From Adineta vaga (lineage: Eukaryota > Rotifera): 64,000 nucleotides of DNA. The DNA is taken from NCBI GenBank assembly GCA_021613535.1, contig CP075497.1:9238001-9302000 (forward strand), given 5' to 3'. Below, in pieces: positions 12,199 to 25,998 of the stretch (within the stretch, counting starts at the first letter, position 1; each line of letters opens with the position of its first letter). The position numbers were made by a program, and so were the translations under genes. The notes below the pieces were generated by a model, which searched no databases, was not told the origin of the DNA, and saw nothing but the letters and a program-made list of their open reading frames with translations.

Positions 12199-15100
12199 AT
12201 GTATGCCGATATGATTTGTGATGTTATGCCACCAATACCTGAAGATAGTGGTGGCAATGGTAATCATGCTGAAGGTAATGGATCAGATAATGGAGAAGAA
12301 GCTGAAGCAAATATCGAACAGTTAATGGTATCAATGCTTGAAGAACGTGATAAAGTAATTAATTTAATTAGAAATCAAATTATATATTCATTTTTCTTTG
12401 CTTATTAGTTACAAGAAAGACTACGTGAAACTGAAGATACATTAGGCACATCACAACAGAAATTACTTGAAATTGAAAAAGAACGCGATGTTTTATTTCG
12501 TCAATTATCACAAAATGCACCACAGGTTTGTAATTGATTTATTTTCATGCCGTTTTATTTATCAAATAATTTGAATTGCTCGTGTCAATACGTATATAAT
12601 CTTCGTAAATCACATAAGTTTTACTTCACACTTCGCTACATGTTTCAATCAATCAACATAAAAATTTAACAACTGTTGAAAACACTGTCATCCATTGATG
12701 ACAGATCGATATCTACTTACAATCTTTTCATGTCTTTTTCTTTCCCTTCAATTGACGTAAGCAAAGGTTATTTTTGTCATTTATGTCTTATCAAATCAAA
12801 GTTTCATTTTACGTATTTCATCGAATCTATCGATCGTTTTGATCAAGGTATCGTTTACATTTGTCTATTTATCTCAATTAATAGTAAACGTTGATGTACT
12901 TGATGATAAGTAACATTGATTTTACTTTTTTCACGTCCAATCTTATATCATCGATATATACATATACAAGCACCTGATATAATCAAAAAAGAAATCGTTA
13001 TACAAGATAAAGGCCATGTTGTTTTTGATTAACACTTTTTTTCTCCTTTACCAATTATTCATATGTCATCGAATGACCCTCGAATTACTATTTGGAGAGA
13101 AAATAATGAAAAAAATTGTTGCTTTATATACATGTTCATTTGATGTTTCATCCGTAAATTTCATAGTCGTCGTATCATGATGATCAAACACTAGTGATTA
13201 GATTGTTCATTGTTGTTCTTTACTCCGTTTTCTCTTTCTCTTTCTTCTTCATCCCTTTTTTTCTCAATTCTATTCATCGTTTGATTGTTTGCTAGAATAT
13301 TATATTCATAAGTATCAATGGGAATTGACACACAAACCTATATTCTGATGTAATTTAATATAGTAAATGAAATGTGACGCTTTATATTGAGAGACTTGTT
13401 TTAAGATTAAAAGAAAAAAAAGCGTTTACTCAATAGTCTCATTTACTAGTAACAAACAAACAAACAAACAAACGAACAATTAGAATATATCATACAAGAT
13501 AAATAAATGTTACTCCATATAGAAGATAGTATATTATGATCGATGTCATACTGTCGAATGACATACTGTTTTCATTGTTCCATGTCGACTTAAAACATAA
13601 TTGACATTGTAGAAATACTAGGACGATGACAATAGTCATTTTAACAATAAACAAAAAACCATATATTATTCTTTATTGATGTATGAGATCTATTTTTGGT
13701 TTCGCTGTTTATATGTATGTGCCGTTTGCTTAGTTATTACTCGGTTTTTTGTCGGTTTCGATTGATGACAATACTAAGTGGCATCGCTTGCATGCTTTCA
13801 TCTCGGTACATCAATTGTGATATCGACCTTCATTCCTGTTTTTCGACAGCACTATCAAACTCACATATTGGTACACATATATCTATCTATACATATATAT
13901 TCACCAAACTAACCATTTAATGCAAGGTCATATTAATTGCTGACAACGACCGATTAATGATGACACGATTTCCAACTAGTTGCGTGTCATGTGAATGTTT
14001 GAACCACTTTAATAAACAATTCATCGTGATATTAATTTTCACTTCTATTCATTCTCTTAAGTATGGTAGTAAAAGTAACCTGAAAAGAAAAAAAGCTATA
14101 GAGAAAAAGCGCGCGAGAGAGAGAGGAAGAGGGAGAGAGAAAGATAAATAGAGAAGAGAGCGAGCGAGCGAGAGAGAGAGAGAAAAAGAAAGAAGATCAG
14201 AACAGAGAAACGGCAAGCAATTCGTTGATTATTTAACTCTACTGACGAACGAGCACACATACTTGTATTCACGTATATGTATGTTTGATCAAACCTGAAG
14301 AACCAAATACATATTATATACAAAACTAATAAATCATGGTGAACATTGACTGTCAATCAAGTTCATTTCTCTTTGACAACTCATCAGCTTATCTACCTAA
14401 AATGAATTCATCAACCAATCTTGGCGATTATCTCACAAATAATATCTCATTTCAAACACTTTTAAACCATACTAACACTGAACATGATAACAATAATGAT
14501 GATGATGAAGAAGATGATGATGAGCTTTTAACTCCTACAAGTCCAACAACAATGACAAGTTCAGAAAGTAGTGATAGTGCGATTGTTTCTGATGAAATTG
14601 ATGATATCGATTTACTGACTAGCGAAAAACAATCGCTCTGTCGTAATTCATGGCCTAGAATTCTCGAAAAAAATGATTTGAAATTAGCATCAACATTTAC
14701 TACTCTTTCGCAGTCATTCGATATTTTAAATCAATATGATCAAGAACCTATTTATGATAATTCATCCGATCATGATTTACTACAAAAATATAAACGTCCA
14801 TTACCATGGTTAAATCTAAAATCATCAAATCAGAATAATTCTTCGTCTTCTATATCTTCATCATCGAATAAGGTTTTTTATTCTTTTGTCTGAAAAAAAA
14901 AGAAGATAAGACTGCATGATAAATAATAAATATAAAATTTCTTTTTATAGGATTATGTGACGCTGGTTCGTGAACTTTCACAATTACGTGAACAATTAAC
15001 TGAAAAAGAAGATGAAGTTACTGAACTTAAAGCTGAACGTAATAATACACGTGTAAGATATTTAATAAATTGAATAGATTTTTCTTCAGTATCATTTATT

Positions 15101-18100
15101 TCTTGATGATTTCGTTTAGTTACTTCTTGAACATCTCGAACAACTTGTTGCTCGACATGAAAGATCAATTCGAACAACAGTTATGCGACGACAAGCTCAA
15201 GGTGTTTCATCTGAAGTTGAAGTACTCAAAGCACTGAAATCATTATTTGAACATCATAAAGCCTTAGATGAAAAAGTATATAAACATTGTTCTCTTCCTT
15301 CTCTTTGAAATGTTTGTTTTTTCTTTTAAAGGTTCGTGAACGACTTAAAGTTGAAATTGAAAAAAATACTCAACTTAAAGATGAACTCGAACGAACAAAA
15401 AATGAGGTAAGTTACATCCTTGTTTTCATTTTTCAACTTAAGAAAAACAAAGAACCTTGACTATAACTTCTAACATTGAGTGATTACTAACAAGAAATAT
15501 AGTTGATTTCCTGTAATTTATTATAGTTATACAAAAGAAAAATTGAACTATTTTCTTTTACCTTTAGCTTGCCGGTGTTCGTGAAACCCAACAAGCAAAA
15601 GTAATTGATGTTAATCAATTAAAAGTAAATTCTTTTTTTTTTCTAAAAAAGATTTGTTCATTTTGAATGACTCATCGTTTTTTTCCTCTCTCTGTTAGAC
15701 AATGTCCAATGGTACGATTGATCCAGATTCATTAACTGGTAAATTAATTGAAATGCAAGAATTAATGGATAATCAATGTAATGAATTAATCTCTTGTCGA
15801 GCACGTGTTCATGAATTAACAAATCGTAATAAAGAATTAGAAGAACGTGCATGTCTATTTCAACGTGATCTAACTCATTCACATGAACAAATAAACAAAT
15901 ATCAACGTGATTTAAAAGAATCTCAAGCACAAAAAGAAGATCAAGAAGAAAGAATATCAACATTAGAAAAACGTTATTTGAATATTCAAAAAGAAACGAC
16001 ACATCTAACGGAATTCAATAGTCGACTAGAAAATGAACTAGCAACAAAAGAAACGCAACTTATGCATGTATGTAATCTTGCATTTCTATATAGTTCTTTT
16101 TCTCGATCATCTGCTAATAAAGTTTCGCGATCTCAGAAGTAATCGGATAATGATATAGTCGACGGAGGATATAAACATAAAATAGGGGCACGATTAGTCT
16201 GAGTCGTACCAGATCGAAATGTTTTATACAATGTTAATTAGAATTCTTTTCCTTTCTGATAAAGACAAGGAAATGTTTTGGAAATATTTGTTCGTAATTG
16301 AAATGCATTCTTTTTTTTTCTTTATTTATCTAGTCGGAAGAAAAATATCTAGCTTTACAAGATAAATATGAATTATTAGAGCAAAAACTTCAATCCCAAA
16401 TTGATGTTGATTCATCGAGTAAACAAAATGGTATTACAATTGCAAATAATCTCAATGGATCATCGATTTCTACATATTCCAATAGTCCAAATAACGATGA
16501 TAAATTACATCAATTACAAAATGAATATGATGATCTAAAAATGGAATTAACACGAGTATGTCAATAATGCATAGAGATGAAGTAATGTTGACCTATTTTT
16601 GTTTTTACTTTATTTCAAGGCTCGTCAGCGTGAAAAAGTTACAGATGAACATAATACACGTTTATCAGCGACAGTTGATAAATTATTAGCAGAATCTAAT
16701 GAACGTTTACAAACTCAATTACGTGAACGAATGCAAACGTTAGAAGAGAAAAATCATCTCGTACAAGAAAGTGAAAAAGTTAAAAAACAATTAGAAGAAG
16801 TACAAATGGAACGAGTAAATCGAAATATTTCAATTTTCTTGTTTTTCTATATCGATATTTTTTCATAGACAAAACTGATAGAAGATATTGAAAAATTGAA
16901 GATCGAATTAGAAAATGTTCGCAAAGAATTACAACGTACTCAACAACAGCAGTTACAACTACAACAACAACAACAACAACAACAACAGAAAACGTAAGAA
17001 ATTTGGATTACTATCTGATTTAAATAAAATTTTTCCTTTTTTAAATAGCGATGCCGTTCCAGTATCCAATCCTCCTTCGACAGATTTCATTACTAGTGCA
17101 ACTGATTCATCCAGCAGACGATCACCATTAACACGTAATGTTAAAACTGCACCTTTAGTGCCCGATCATATCTTCAAGGTAGGTTTTTTTTTAATATGAT
17201 AATTTCATTGAAAGTTCATTTGGTATTTTATTTCATAGACATCTGAAGCCGATTGGGATACGATAGATCAAGCACAAGTCATCAATGATGTTCGTCTAGC
17301 CTTTGAATCGTCTGATGTTGAATTAACAACTGATGATGAAGATTCTCTCTATCAACATCATCATCCGGTGACATTGAATAATGGAACAATTCCTCATGAA
17401 TCAACACATAATGATGCTCAAACACTAGCGCTTGTCTTACAAGAACAACTCGACGCTATTAACAATGAAATTCGAATGATACAAGCTGAAAAAGTTGATG
17501 CAGAATTACGTGCTGAAGAATTAGAATCACGTGTAGTTGGAAATTCTGTCTATCATTTAGCAGATGATGATGAAGAAGGACAAGAAGATGATGATGAATT
17601 AAACCATCATCATCATCATCATCGACATCCAACATCTGCTATACCAAATGGATCTATGGGACATTATCATTCTCATTTATCTCAGCGTTATTTAAGAAAT
17701 TCACCGCCAACTACAGGAAATTCACATAGCAACTATTCAGGACGATTACCACCTTCATCGTCACATACAACAAGTGCTAAATCATATAAATTCAATACTG
17801 TAAGACAATCCGAGTATATATATATTTCTAAGATTTACATTGTTGATGTATATTGTAGGCACCACCAGGGATGTCAGCTTCACATATGTATGCATTTAAT
17901 GCTGTGGCTGAACCAAACAATGTTAATGTAAGTTGATTTCTACAAGATAGAAAAAGACTGTATCTAATCTTGAATTTTCTAGGAATATGATCATGCTTTA
18001 CATCATCAATCACCACTTTCATTTCGAAATGATTATGGTACACCTACACGATATTTGAAATGCGAATCAAGTCCACCAATAACTCCACCACGTGTAACAA

Positions 18101-20274
18101 CTAATATTCGAACAGCGACACCTCATCATAATTATCATTCATCATCCAGTATACAAAATCAATATAGAATGAATACAAATCCATCAAGATCACATTCACA
18201 ACATATTGATGATAATACTAGGCATTATTAGTAAGTGAAAACATACGGCTCTATAAACTACATAGCACTTAATTTATTCCTTATCTTGGAAAGACTTTCA
18301 AATTGGACTAGTTCTTATTCATATAATTCTATTTAATTCTTTTTCAGTCCAAATCCGTCCATGATTCAACCAACATCCTTATCATCAATTACTCATCAAG
18401 ATTCTCCAAGTCCAATAAGTTCCCAAAATTCGACTTCTGGTGATGATAATAGTATTTATGCAAGAAATCAACAACAACAGAAAAAGAAAGGTATTCGAAA
18501 TTCTCTCGGACGTTTATTCACACGCAAACCTGGTTTAATGGATAATAAACCAATGCATGAAAGTATTCATCAACCAGTTTCATCTTATCAACAACATTAT
18601 CCATCGCCTTACATTGCTCGTGGTATGTTTAACTAGAAGAAGAAAGTGAAGGATTCGAAATTTTTCTATTAATTTTAGCCTCATCCGTACCTGCAGATAG
18701 TCCTGGACATAATGAAATGAATGAATCCACAACCGGTACATTACTAAGTTTAGGAAAAACCGAATTTGATCGTCGTATAAAAAAGAAGTACGTCGAAGAG
18801 AAGAATAATAAATCCGCAAGAAAAATCTTGATTATCTTATTTTAGACAAGAATTACTTGAAGATGCTATTCAAAATAATCGTCCATTTCCAACATGGGAT
18901 GGAGCCACAGTTGTTGCTTGGCTTGAGGTATGTTTTGAGGGGAAAAAAAGAATTTGATTTCTGAATTAACTTGTGTGTTTTTCTTGAATAGTTATGGGTA
19001 AAAATGCCAGCATGGTATGTTGCAGCATGTCGTGCTAATGTTAAATCAGGTGCAATTATGTCTGAATTAAATGAAGAAGAAATTCAACGTCAAATTGGTA
19101 TTAGTAATCCATTACATCGACTTAAACTTCGATTAGCTATACAAGAAATTTTAAATTTAACATCACCAGATGGACCACGAACTTCTGTTACTGTAAATGT
19201 TAAAAAATTGATTGAAAACTCATAATTTATTTTCTTCGTTTTTAAAGTCATTAGCATTTGGTGAAATGGATCATGAATGGATTGGAAATGAATGGTTACC
19301 AAGTCTTGGTTTACCACAATATCGATCTTATTTTATGGAATGTCTTGTTGATGCACGTATGCTTGAACATTTAAATAAAAAAGATTTAAGTAAACAATTG
19401 AAAATGGTTGATAGTTTTCATCGGTAAGTGAATAAATCATTTGAGAAGAAGTATTAAATATTGTATTTTGATTTAGAACAAGTTTTCATTATGGTATCAT
19501 GGTATTAAAACGAATTAATTATGATAAGAAAGACTTAGATAGAAGACGTGAAGAATCTTTAAATGAAAACCAAGATGTACTTATGTGGAGTAATGAACGA
19601 ATTGTTTTCTGGTTATCAACTATTAATGGTTTAAAAGAATATGCAAATAATTTAGCTGAAACTGGTATTCATGGTGGTTTAATTGCACTTGATGAAACAT
19701 TTGATTATAATACATTAGCATTAGCATTACAAATACCCAGTCAACAAACAATGGTAAGAGTAGCGATGAATTTAATTTATTCTCAAGTTTTTTATTGATT
19801 ATATTTGTTTGTTTTAGACACGTCAGATTTTAGAGAGGGAATTTCGTCTATTAATTGCTAATGGTACCGAACGAAAAATGGATGATGTAAGTAGAAAACT
19901 TTCCGAATCGAATGAATGATTTTTGAATATTTTCAGCTTGATAGACAGTCGTGATAGAGGGTAAATGAAATAATATTGTGTTTCGTGTTCTATAGTTCTT
20001 TTATTAGTTATTAAAAAGTATTAATATATATGTGTTTAATATTATTAGCTTTTTCCATTCGTAAAAAAGACACTAAATGATTCAATAAAACAATTTCATT
20101 GTATGACAAATCTTTGTTTTTTTTTCTATTTAGAATGATCAATCAAAAATGAAACGTCATCCATCATTATTTTCTCGAAAAATCAAATCTAAAACAACTA
20201 ATGGTGATGGAGTACATCCAAATGGAAATGATTCGCCTCATACAACTTCTACAGATGAAATTCAACAATTATAA
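12199..20274 (+). CDS. PPFIA: Liprin-alpha (PPFIA) synaptic scaffold
   Basis: Scaffold of presynaptic active zones and focal adhesions that binds LAR-type phosphatases, RIM/ELKS and kinesin KIF1A. Twenty-two exons chain in phase to 1303 residues: 12199-12354, 12409-12525, 14951-15052, 15120-15275, 15332-15406, 15568-15624, 15699-16067, 16334-16555, 16620-16814, 16869-16993, 17049-17178, 17239-17799, 17859-17927, 17983-18230, 18348-18622, 18679-18787, 18846-18927, 18992-19192, 19248-19423, 19477-19753, 19818-19886 and 20134-20274. The N-terminal half is coiled coil with family signatures [13 protein letters not shown]-like, [31 protein letters not shown] and ERITTLEKRYL-like. Three SAM domains occupy about residues 990-1260 ([58 protein letters not shown]). 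Poly-Q and poly-H tracts interrupt the middle. The C terminus (EIQQL) lacks the PDZ-binding tail of vertebrate liprins. MICDVMP at 12211 is an alternative start. Confidence 0.96.
13452..13475. repeat. (AAAC)n microsatellite in liprin-alpha intron 2
   Basis: Six tandem CAAA units inside the 2.4-kb intron. Confidence 0.8.
14098..14195. promoter_or_regulatory. GAGA-rich tract upstream of the alternative liprin exon
   Basis: About 100 bp of nearly pure purine, mostly GA repeats with GCGCGAGAG and CGAGCGAGCGAGAG interruptions, ending about 140 bp before the ATG of the alternative first exon. GA repeats often mark nucleosome-poor promoters in animals. The promoter role is inferred from position only. 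Confidence 0.35.
14336..14872 (+). CDS. PPFIA: Probable alternative first coding exon of liprin-alpha
   Basis: An open exon of 179 codons lies inside the 2.4-kb intron between liprin exons 2 and 3. It begins with ATG directly preceded by two in-frame TAA stops (14327, 14330) and ends at AAG|GTTTTT in phase 0, the same phase as exon 2. It can therefore splice to exon 3 ([11 protein letters not shown]) at 14951. The encoded segment is Ser/Asn/Asp-rich, with an acidic cluster ([17 protein letters not shown] near residue 55) and no recognised domain. An isoform starting here would exchange the first coiled-coil segment (exons 1-2, 91 residues) for this acidic leader. No such leader is known to me in other liprins. 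It could instead be an internal exon using an acceptor after the ATG, or an unexpressed stretch. Confidence 0.6.
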
Positions 20275-21816
20275 ATCAGCATTAAATTAATCGAAGAAAA
20301 ACAAAGTATTTGTTCAGATGCGTGTATTTTTTCTCATGACATCGAAAATCTCGATATTTCTCTTTTCGCTTGTACGTTTCTATTTGTATGTGTGTGTGCG
20401 TGTGCCATCATTTCTTTTCTTTTTTCTTGTGTGTACCCGCGCGATCATTGTCATATATACATATAAATATCTATTTTTTGTTTTCGTTGTTAATGAACGA
20501 CATACACATACATACTCATGCAAAAGGATGAGTTTTGTTGCTTTCGGTTCGTTTTTTTACCCATGTGTGTTTAAAAGAAAGAGAACGTTTCGTTTTTTTT
20601 ATGTCAAGCGGCTATGCAATAAAAAAAATAACAAGTTTATTGTTATTCTTGTTTTCGTAAATCAATGAGTGCCGGCACACAGTAGATATTTAGCAGCAGT
20701 GTTCATTTGTTTGTTTGTTTTTTTTCTTTATTCATTTCGAAATTACAAAGATATTGAGTTAAGTATTTTCCACCGAATACCTCCCTATTGCTCACATATA
20801 TGTCGTGTGTGTGTTTTTTTGTGCAACTGATAGAATCATGAATCATCATTATAAATGTGCAGCGATTCATTTTTTCTTTGTGTATGATATCACTTTTTTT
20901 CTTCTTTCTATATCATTACTCGTTTTCTAAATCCTCTGTCATCTTCTATTTATTACTAAATTGGTTTTTCTCTCCTGTTTTTGTGTCTTTTTCTCTCTGT
21001 CTGTCTCTCTCTCTCTGTTCTTTAGATGCGCTTTGGATTCTTTGTTTTCCTATGCAGATTGATATAAGCCACGCACAAGAATATTCTCTCCCTGTCTTTT
21101 GTACGTTTCAAAAAACTATGTGAAGAAAGCTTTGTTTTCTGGATGGTTGTTGTGTCAATTGTTGTATGCGTGTGTTTTTTTTCTGTGTTGCTCTAATTGT
21201 TTCTTTTTTGAGAGCATAATTTGAGTTGAAATGAAAATTCCCATAATAACAATTTATGAACAATCTTTTTCTTATCTCTATATCTTACATTTCATGGAAT
21301 TAAGAAAGATTAGTTGAGATACAATATGCTGAAATCCAAAGAAGAGTGAATACTGATGATATTCGATCAATTTGAATGGATGAATGTAGTTACTAATAAA
21401 AGTATTGAATATGAATTCAATGTTCAAATAATATAATTGTACTTACTAGTGGAAATATTAATGATAAGAATGGATGTTTGGTACATCAACATGTTTATTA
21501 ATCAGAAATGAATAGTAATGTAGATTTAGGTCACTATACAAGAATGATATATACAAATACAAACAATCGTATGATTAGATGTTTGACAAATGATTTCGAT
21601 TGGTTCTACTCTATAATCCAGGATAGAAAATCATAAAGGTCATCATATATGCATGCCCTCTGTTTTTATATCTCGAAATATTTGCAACTTAAAACATATT
21701 TATTTGTGACTGATCTATTGAATATTATCTAGATGTTTTGTCGGAGTGTTAATAGAAGAATTTAAATTTTAGATTAGAATAGATCTTTATGAATCCGTGA
21801 CACCGTAATACATATC
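20275..21816. other. Liprin-alpha 3' UTR and spacer
   Basis: T-rich, microsatellite-like sequence (GTGTGTG, CTCTCT and poly-T runs around 20380-21030) just after the liprin stop is probably its 3' UTR. No coding segment was identified. The F-box gene promoter should lie near the right end. Confidence 0.5.
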
Positions 21817-23778
21817 ATGCTGAAACGTACGCTCAATAGAACTTTGTCCAATACCGATGAATCCGTAGAGAATATCCCATGGATTAAATATTCGAGAAAT
21901 ATAGCAGATAATTCAAAGTAAGAATCGACTAACTTCATCCTTATTTCCAGAAAAAGAATAAAATGTAATTTTTAGATCAACTTTTGAAAATCTTTGTCCT
22001 GATATCCTTCTTGAAATCTTTCAATACATTCGTCCAACTGATCTTCTCCATTCATTTTTCAATGTTACTTCTCTACTTGATAATCTTCTTGAACCATATA
22101 TGCATACACTTGATATTCGTCTTATCAACAAATCTTACTTTAACTATTTAATTGAATCAATTTTACCATCTTTATCAAAAAAATTACGTGTACTTCGTCT
22201 AAGTAATACTTATACATTCTCTCAAATAAGTGATTTATTCTGCAAATTTGATTGGATTCATATCAATCAACTTGAATCTTTATCATTTGATTCGATTAAA
22301 TCTGATGAATTATCGAAATATTTCCTTACAATTCATCCAAAACTTGAACAACTCTGGCGTTTATCTTTAACCTTCGATGAACAAGATGACTATTGTGAAA
22401 AGTTAATTCTTAATCGTATTCTTTTTTCTCAATCATCATTATTAAAAAACTGTTTTATCAATGGTATTACCTTTGATTTAAGTAAATCAATTCTTCCACA
22501 ATCCAATAAGAATCTTCGAGAATTGACAATTACATTAACATCAATCAAGGATTTACTCATACTCTTTCAAATGATTCCACATTTAGAAATTCTTACTTGT
22601 ACTATCTCTGCTGATACATCCGTTGATAATATTGATCAGATTGCATCATTGAATTCTTTAACAAGTCTAACATTGATTATTAATGAACGAATCGAATTTA
22701 AAACTCTTCAAAATATCTTAATTCCTCATACAAAATTGAGACATTTATCATTAACAGTTATTCTAATCGATAAGGTAGGAAAAAAACTATGAATTTTATT
22801 CGTTTATGTAAAACTTTTCTTCTTCTGTAGAATTCCAATAAGGAAATCAATGGTTTTGAATTTGAAAAATTATTTCGAAGATTTTCACAATTAATCGAAT
22901 TGCATTTCTATTTTCGACATGTACCAACAGATTCTCATCCTACAATAGATTATAAATCTGATTCTGTCTATCTTTCTTCATTTACAACTCATTTTTGGCT
23001 TGATCGATCTATTGAAGTTTGTACGCATTTTATTCCATCATGTAATCAACGTTATGTTTATACAATACCATTTGCTTTCGACAAATTTGATGTCAAGGAT
23101 GATATAGCAGAATTTTTTCTTAATCATCATTTACCACCGTTTTCCAATGTTAAACATTTAGTTCTTTCAGCCAACTCTCATATTTATGAATTTATTTATT
23201 CAAATATAATTTGCAAATTATTTCCAAAACTTCACAAAATTACTTTCTCTTCCAAAGATACGTTGAGTACACTAAAAAAACATCGATGGATTGAACAAAA
23301 GTAATAGGTTTTCCTTAATTAATAAAAATTAAACTAAAACAAACTTTTTATTTGTTATAGAGGAAAATTACATATTTCTTATGTATTTCTTTCCAATAAT
23401 TCAAAATCCAGATGTCGATTTTATCAAAAATTAGATATTCTCAGTGAAGATCAACGCATTTTTGCTAATAATAGTAAACATATTCGAGAATTAACAATCT
23501 ATGAAATGACAAAAGATCAATTAGTTTATGTAAATTATTTTTTCTCACAGATTCATGTTCTCACTCTCTATGTTGATACATGCAAATGGTTTTCTTTATC
23601 AATCGATTGGTTACATCATTTATTGACCAATATGGTTTCATTGTTTAGTCTGACGATTTACTATCCAAAAGATACACCAGTTGGCAATCTACAGAGTTTA
23701 CTTGTTAGTGAACTATTAGCAGTGAAAAAATATTTCTTTGTTAAATGTACCGATGGAATATTGAATATTTGGTTTTAG
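21817..23778 (+). CDS. F-box protein with long leucine-rich C-terminal region
   Basis: Four exons join in phase (21817-21917, 21976-22774, 22831-23300, 23361-23778) to 595 residues. After about 33 residues comes an F-box-like helix, STFENLCPDILLEIFQYIRP, followed by about 500 residues rich in L, I, F and S with irregular leucine-rich spacing (for example LRVLRLSNTYTFSQISDLF and LTSLTLIINERIEF). F-box proteins bind Skp1 and present substrates to SCF ubiquitin ligases; no specific substrate can be inferred. The region after the box resembles the irregular LRR-like repeats of many rotifer F-box paralogues, though I cannot align it to a named family. All introns are 55-60 bp. No frame break was seen. 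Confidence 0.8.
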
Positions 23779-24106
23779 TGTAAACTTTTTACAGATTGTA
23801 AAAATAAAGAACTATATGACTTGAAAAACGTTCCTAATAATGATAAATACAACTGCTAGTTATTTTATGTAACATTCACTTCGACTAATTACTTTGATCT
23901 TTGCTCGAATATTAAATGAACTCTATTATATCATTCTATTCAGTTTCTTATCTTTCCTATAGGTCATTCACATAATTATATTTAGTACAATAATAATAAT
24001 AATAAAGAAATGGTATGTATATTCCTTGGAGGAATTCATTTATTTAAAAAAGCAACAATATCTCTATTGAATTATAACATGATACAGAAAAAAGATAAAG
24101 CAATTG
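23779..24106. other. Short spacer between convergent F-box and cadherin genes
   Basis: About 330 bp of AT-rich DNA holding both 3' UTRs. An (AAT)n run lies near 23990-24005. Nothing else was seen. Confidence 0.6.
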
Positions 24107-25998
24107 TTATACAAGTGATACATCAGGTGAAACACATGATGTACTCAAGCGTTTGAGTACATTATCGGATGATGGTGATATCGTTTGATGAGTTCGAAAT
24201 TCATGTATACGATATTGTTCAACTAATTGATTTGCAGTAAGAATTGTTGTTTCCATTGATAGTGGATTTTCCGAAACATCCGAACTACCTGAATAACCTT
24301 CGTCATCACGAGCTGGACTTGATGCAGTCGATTTTTGTACTAAATATATTGTTGTACTAATTGGTGATGGAGATAATTGATGATCATCGTGTACTTTTAA
24401 TTTTGATAAAGTTGAAATTGCATCATATTCTAAAAGACAAAGAAATACTTATGATGTAATAGAAAAGCTGACAGAAGAAGAGATTATTTCTTTTTCTAGT
24501 TCAATGAATTGAAATGCATTACTTACTATTATGAACATTCTCTTCACTGTTGGAGAAAGATTTCTATAAAAGAATCAAATAAGAATAAGAACGGAAGGAT
24601 TTAAAATGAAGGACTAACTTGTTTCTTATATCGTCGTCTTCTTCTTCTTATGATCATCACTGCGCAAATAATGAATAAAAGAATAGAAAAAATGCTTAGG
24701 ATAATCGGGATAATAATCATCCATTGTGATTCAATTAATAATGAAAAAAATTTATCATTTGAATTTGTTGTTAATTCCAATAGAAATGTATCTTCATAAT
24801 TATATTTCTGATTCAATTGAATAGAAAAAAGATATTTTCCTTCAACAGGCAATGATAATCGTTTCAATGTACAATTTGATAATAATTGAAAATAATTATA
24901 AATTACCGTTTGATAATGACAATATGTTGAATTGAATAAATCAATTGATGAGAAATTTCTTCGATTTATTTTCAATTTCTTTTGTAATAAAAATGGAATA
25001 TGACCATATTCATCAAGAATTCGAATTGTTAATTTAACTTTCATTGTTTTATTATATCGATCGATTGCTTGAAGATTGAATTGATAGATACTTTGTTCTT
25101 CTCGATTGAAAAGTTTTGATGTATAAATATCTCCTGTTTGAGATTGAATAAAGAAATTTTGTGTATCATCAATTGAATAGAAAAGACTTGGACAGAATTG
25201 ATTCGTTAATCGAGATAATATTAATGTTCGATTAGGAAGATTTTCTTTTATATCAATAATATAACTTGTTTGATTAAATTGACAAAGATTTTCATTGGGT
25301 TTTAAATGAAATTTATAGGTACGATTTGTCCATAGTGATGGTAGATCATTATCGCATGAATTCAATGATAAATAATAAAAATCTTGTTCAATTAGTTGAG
25401 CATTATTTCTGGTAGATAAAATATAGATTGATTCAGTAAGTAAACCATTTTTACTTTGACGAACAAATTGAAGTTGAAAATGTTTCGTATCGTTAAGAAT
25501 TAAAGTTAAATTTGTTGTTGATTCATCTAAATCTTTCACATTAATTGTTGCTAATGGTGTTGAATTCATATTGACATCATATTTTATTAAATTTCGTTCG
25601 AAAAAAATCGATGGATAAAACATAACATTAATATCTGGTGGATTATCGTTTGTATTAAGAACTTGAATAGTAATTTCACTAAAAGAAGGAGCAACTGTTG
25701 ATGAAGATGATGATGATCGTGCTTCAATAGTTAGTTTATAAATTGAAATTGTTTCATAATCAAGTGTATTTGATAGAGTTAAAACTCCGGTTGATGAGTT
25801 AAGATCAAATGTATTATTTATATCACCATAAAGTACATACTGAATTGATAATAATGATGATGTTGTAGCTTTAACAACACCAATTGTTCTATTGATCGAT
25901 GCAGATTCCGAAATAAAAAATTGATAGGAATCACGTTCGAAAAAAATAAATGCTGCATGAGTTGTAGAAATAAATAAAAACAAATGTAAGAGAATCAT
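24107..25998 (-). CDS. Small single-pass cadherin
   Basis: Three exons in phase (25998-24619, 24563-24527, 24429-24107) give 579 residues. A hydrophobic signal peptide (MILLHLFLFISTTHA) is followed by about three cadherin repeats. Calcium-site motifs include LDYE near residue 80 and the linker VLNTNDNPPDIN near 112-124. A later repeat has GDIYTSKLFNREE, the equivalent of the usual G-x-I-x-T...LDRE segment. The transmembrane helix lies near 430-452 (WMIIIPIILSIFSILLFIICA) and is followed by RRRRRRYKKQ. The 120-residue cytoplasmic tail is Ser/Thr-rich and has no catenin-binding region that I can recognise. It is a short non-classical cadherin, presumably an adhesion or polarity receptor. The two small 3' exons carry only tail sequence. 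Confidence 0.85.

Noticed and set aside
20318-21123. Open frames after the liprin stop
   Set aside because: T-rich 3' UTR composition gives Phe/Leu/Ser strings with no recognisable domain.
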